Shown here: piece by piece, positions 61,872-64,000 of the stretch
Position numbering within the stretch: the first letter of the stretch is position 1
Layout: each line of letters begins with the position of its first letter
NCBI RefSeq assembly: GCF_003234175.2
Contig: NZ_CP126257.1
Location: 682,001-746,000, forward strand
Direction: 5' to 3'
DNA length: 64,000 nt
Origin: Curtobacterium sp. MCSS17_007
GTDB taxonomy: Bacteria; Actinomycetota; Actinomycetes; Actinomycetales; Microbacteriaceae
Made by a program: the position numbers and the translations under genes
The notes under the pieces: model-generated
Databases searched by the model: none
What the model saw: the letters and a program-made list of their open reading frames with translations, nothing else
Told to the model about the DNA's origin: nothing

Positions 61872-63116
61872 ATGGCGACGACCGTGACGGCTCCCCGTGG
61901 CATGCGTGACTTCCTCCCGGCGGACAAGGCCCGTCGCGAGCACGTCCTCGGCGTGATCCGGGGCGTGTACGCGCAGCACGGGTTCGACGAGATCGAGACG
62001 CCCGTCGTCGAGGACGCCGCACGCCTGCACTCGGGCCTCGGTGGCGACAACGAGAAGCTGGCGTTCGCCGTCATGCGCCGTGGGCTCACCACGGACGACC
62101 TGCAGCAGGCGCAGGCACCGCTCGACCTCGCCGACCTCGGCCTGCGCTTCGACCTGACGGTCCCGCTCGCCCGCTTCTACGCCTCGCACCGCGCTGAGCT
62201 CCCCTCGGTGTTCCGCGCGGTGCAGATCGCCCCGGTCTGGCGTGCCGAGCGACCGCAGAAGGGTCGCTACCGCCAGTTCGTGCAGTGCGACATCGACATC
62301 CTCGGTGAGCCGGGTCAGCTCGCCGAGATCGAGTTGATCGGTGCCACGACCGCTGCCCTCGACGCACTCGGCATCGCCGACACGACCATCCGGATCAACG
62401 ACCGTCGGATCCTCCTGGCGCTGCTCGCGTCGTGGGGGATCACCGACCCGACCGCGGCCGACCGGGCCCTCATCACCGTCGACAAGCTCGACAAGATCGG
62501 GCCCGACGGGGTGGCCGCCGAGCTGCGCGACACCGTCGGAACCGAGCTGCCCGGGCTCGAGGACACGATCCGAGCGCTCGAGGCGGCGGACTGGACGAGC
62601 GTCGTCGGAGCACCGTGGCTCGACGCCGAGGCGTTCGACGACCTGCTCCGCCTGCGTGCGGCCCTGCCCGACGTCGACCTGCGCTTCGACCCGACGCTCG
62701 TGCGCGGCATGGGGTACTACACGGGCACGATCTTCGAGGTCGCGCACCCCGACTTCGGCTACAGCCTCGGCGGTGGTGGTCGCTACGACGGCATGATCGG
62801 TCGCTTCCTCGGGCAGGACGTCCCCGCGGTCGGGTTCTCGCTCGGTTTCGAGCGCCTGGTCGACCTCGTGACGCTGCCCGAGTCGGCCGAGTCGGACGCC
62901 GTCGTGCTCCTCCACGACAAGGACGTCGACCCGGTTCGTCTCGCCGCGCTGAAGACCGAGGCCCTTGCCACGCACCGTCGCGTGCGGCTCGAGCGCCGGC
63001 CGAAGAACACCAAGAACCTGCTCGCCTCGCTCGCCGACCAGGGCTTCGCCGCCTTCGCGAGCGTGCGTGCCGACACCGAGACCCTGGAGGGTGTCGAGTT
63101 CCGCCCCCTGGCGTGA
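61872..63116 (+). CDS. hisS: Histidyl-tRNA synthetase
   Basis: HisRS charges tRNA-His. The 414-residue class II synthetase has the N-terminal PRGMRDFLPADK, motif 2 VWRAERPQKGRYRQF (about 122-136), the His-A loop LVRGMGYYTGTIFEV (276-290), motif 3 in VGFSLGFERLVDLV, and a C-terminal anticodon-binding domain ending TLEGVEFRPLA. It is compact but within the family range. The ATG is 6 nt after CAGGAT, so probably leaderless. It precedes eno by 98 bp. Confidence 0.95.
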   Translation: MATTVTAPRGMRDFLPADKARREHVLGVIRGVYAQHGFDEIETPVVEDAARLHSGLGGDNEKLAFAVMRRGLTTDDLQQAQAPLDLADLGLRFDLTVPLARFYASHRAELPSVFRAVQIAPVWRAERPQKGRYRQFVQCDIDILGEPGQLAEIELIGATTAALDALGIADTTIRINDRRILLALLASWGITDPTAADRALITVDKLDKIGPDGVAAELRDTVGTELPGLEDTIRALEAADWTSVVGAPWLDAEAFDDLLRLRAALPDVDLRFDPTLVRGMGYYTGTIFEVAHPDFGYSLGGGGRYDGMIGRFLGQDVPAVGFSLGFERLVDLVTLPESAESDAVVLLHDKDVDPVRLAALKTEALATHRRVRLERRPKNTKNLLASLADQGFAAFASVRADTETLEGVEFRPLA

Positions 63117-63166
63117 ACTCCTGCACCACCGACGTCATCCTCGGCGAGCCGGAGCCCGCGCCTCGG

Positions 63167-64000
<834 letters not shown>

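Overview
The window is very GC-rich DNA with strong third-position G/C, actinobacterial gene order and nAnnnT (often TANNNT) -10 boxes. The housekeeping genes (glmU, prs, rplY, pth, mfd, mazG, hisS, eno) and the plant-polysaccharide genes suggest a plant-associated Microbacteriaceae, Curtobacterium-like; this is inference, since no marker rRNA is present. No tRNA, rRNA, insertion sequence, prophage or CRISPR array was seen.

Layout. (1) 1-6.9 kb: a LacI regulator divergent from a CUT1-type ABC importer (lipoprotein plus two permeases) and a GH3 glycosidase. (2) 7-10.9 kb: a GAF/PP2C phosphatase, small hypothetical genes, TetR and AraC regulators, and a regulator-like ATPase that lacks its ATP-binding core. 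(3) 11-21.5 kb: a xylan/xylose block: acetyl-xylan esterase, xylB and xylA on the minus strand; divergently, Gfo/Idh - ThuA - Gfo/Idh - TIM barrel, then a ROK regulator overlapping a polyol dehydrogenase. (4) 21.7-34.8 kb: an MFS transporter, glmU, prs, a PrmC-like methyltransferase, GNAT, a molybdopterin oxidoreductase, gnd and gntK, a two-component system and a SAM methyltransferase. (5) 34.9-38.5 kb: one 1173-residue surface protein with an LAXTG-type anchor. (6) 38.6-50.2 kb: a hexuronate locus: uxaC and a LacI regulator facing a second ABC importer, three auxiliary sugar enzymes, a fructuronate-reductase-type dehydrogenase and a ManD-type dehydratase. (7) 50.2-64 kb: a coiled-coil protein, rplY, pth, a second LAXTG protein, mfd, nhaA, mazG, two uncharacterised genes, hisS and the start of eno.

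How it fits together. Regions 1, 3 and 6 together look like separate regulons for breaking down (glucurono)xylan oligomers: import by ABC systems that carry no own ATPase, deacetylation and GH3 hydrolysis, xylose through xylA/xylB, uronate through uxaC, uxuB and ManD, and oxidised or 3-keto sugars through Gfo/Idh plus TIM-barrel enzymes. Each regulon has a regulator and a visible palindromic operator in the adjoining divergent promoter, the clearest being a nearly perfect 36-bp palindrome at 41083-41118 that covers both -35 boxes.

Two genome-scale patterns stand out. At least fourteen genes have a -10 box exactly 6-7 nt before the start codon, so they are probably transcribed without a leader. 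Two families of dispersed palindromes recur between genes, and one copy lies within the coding frame of the GH3 gene. The core order glmU-prs ... rplY-pth-mfd-mazG-eno is split by about 25.7 kb of accessory genes between prs and rplY.
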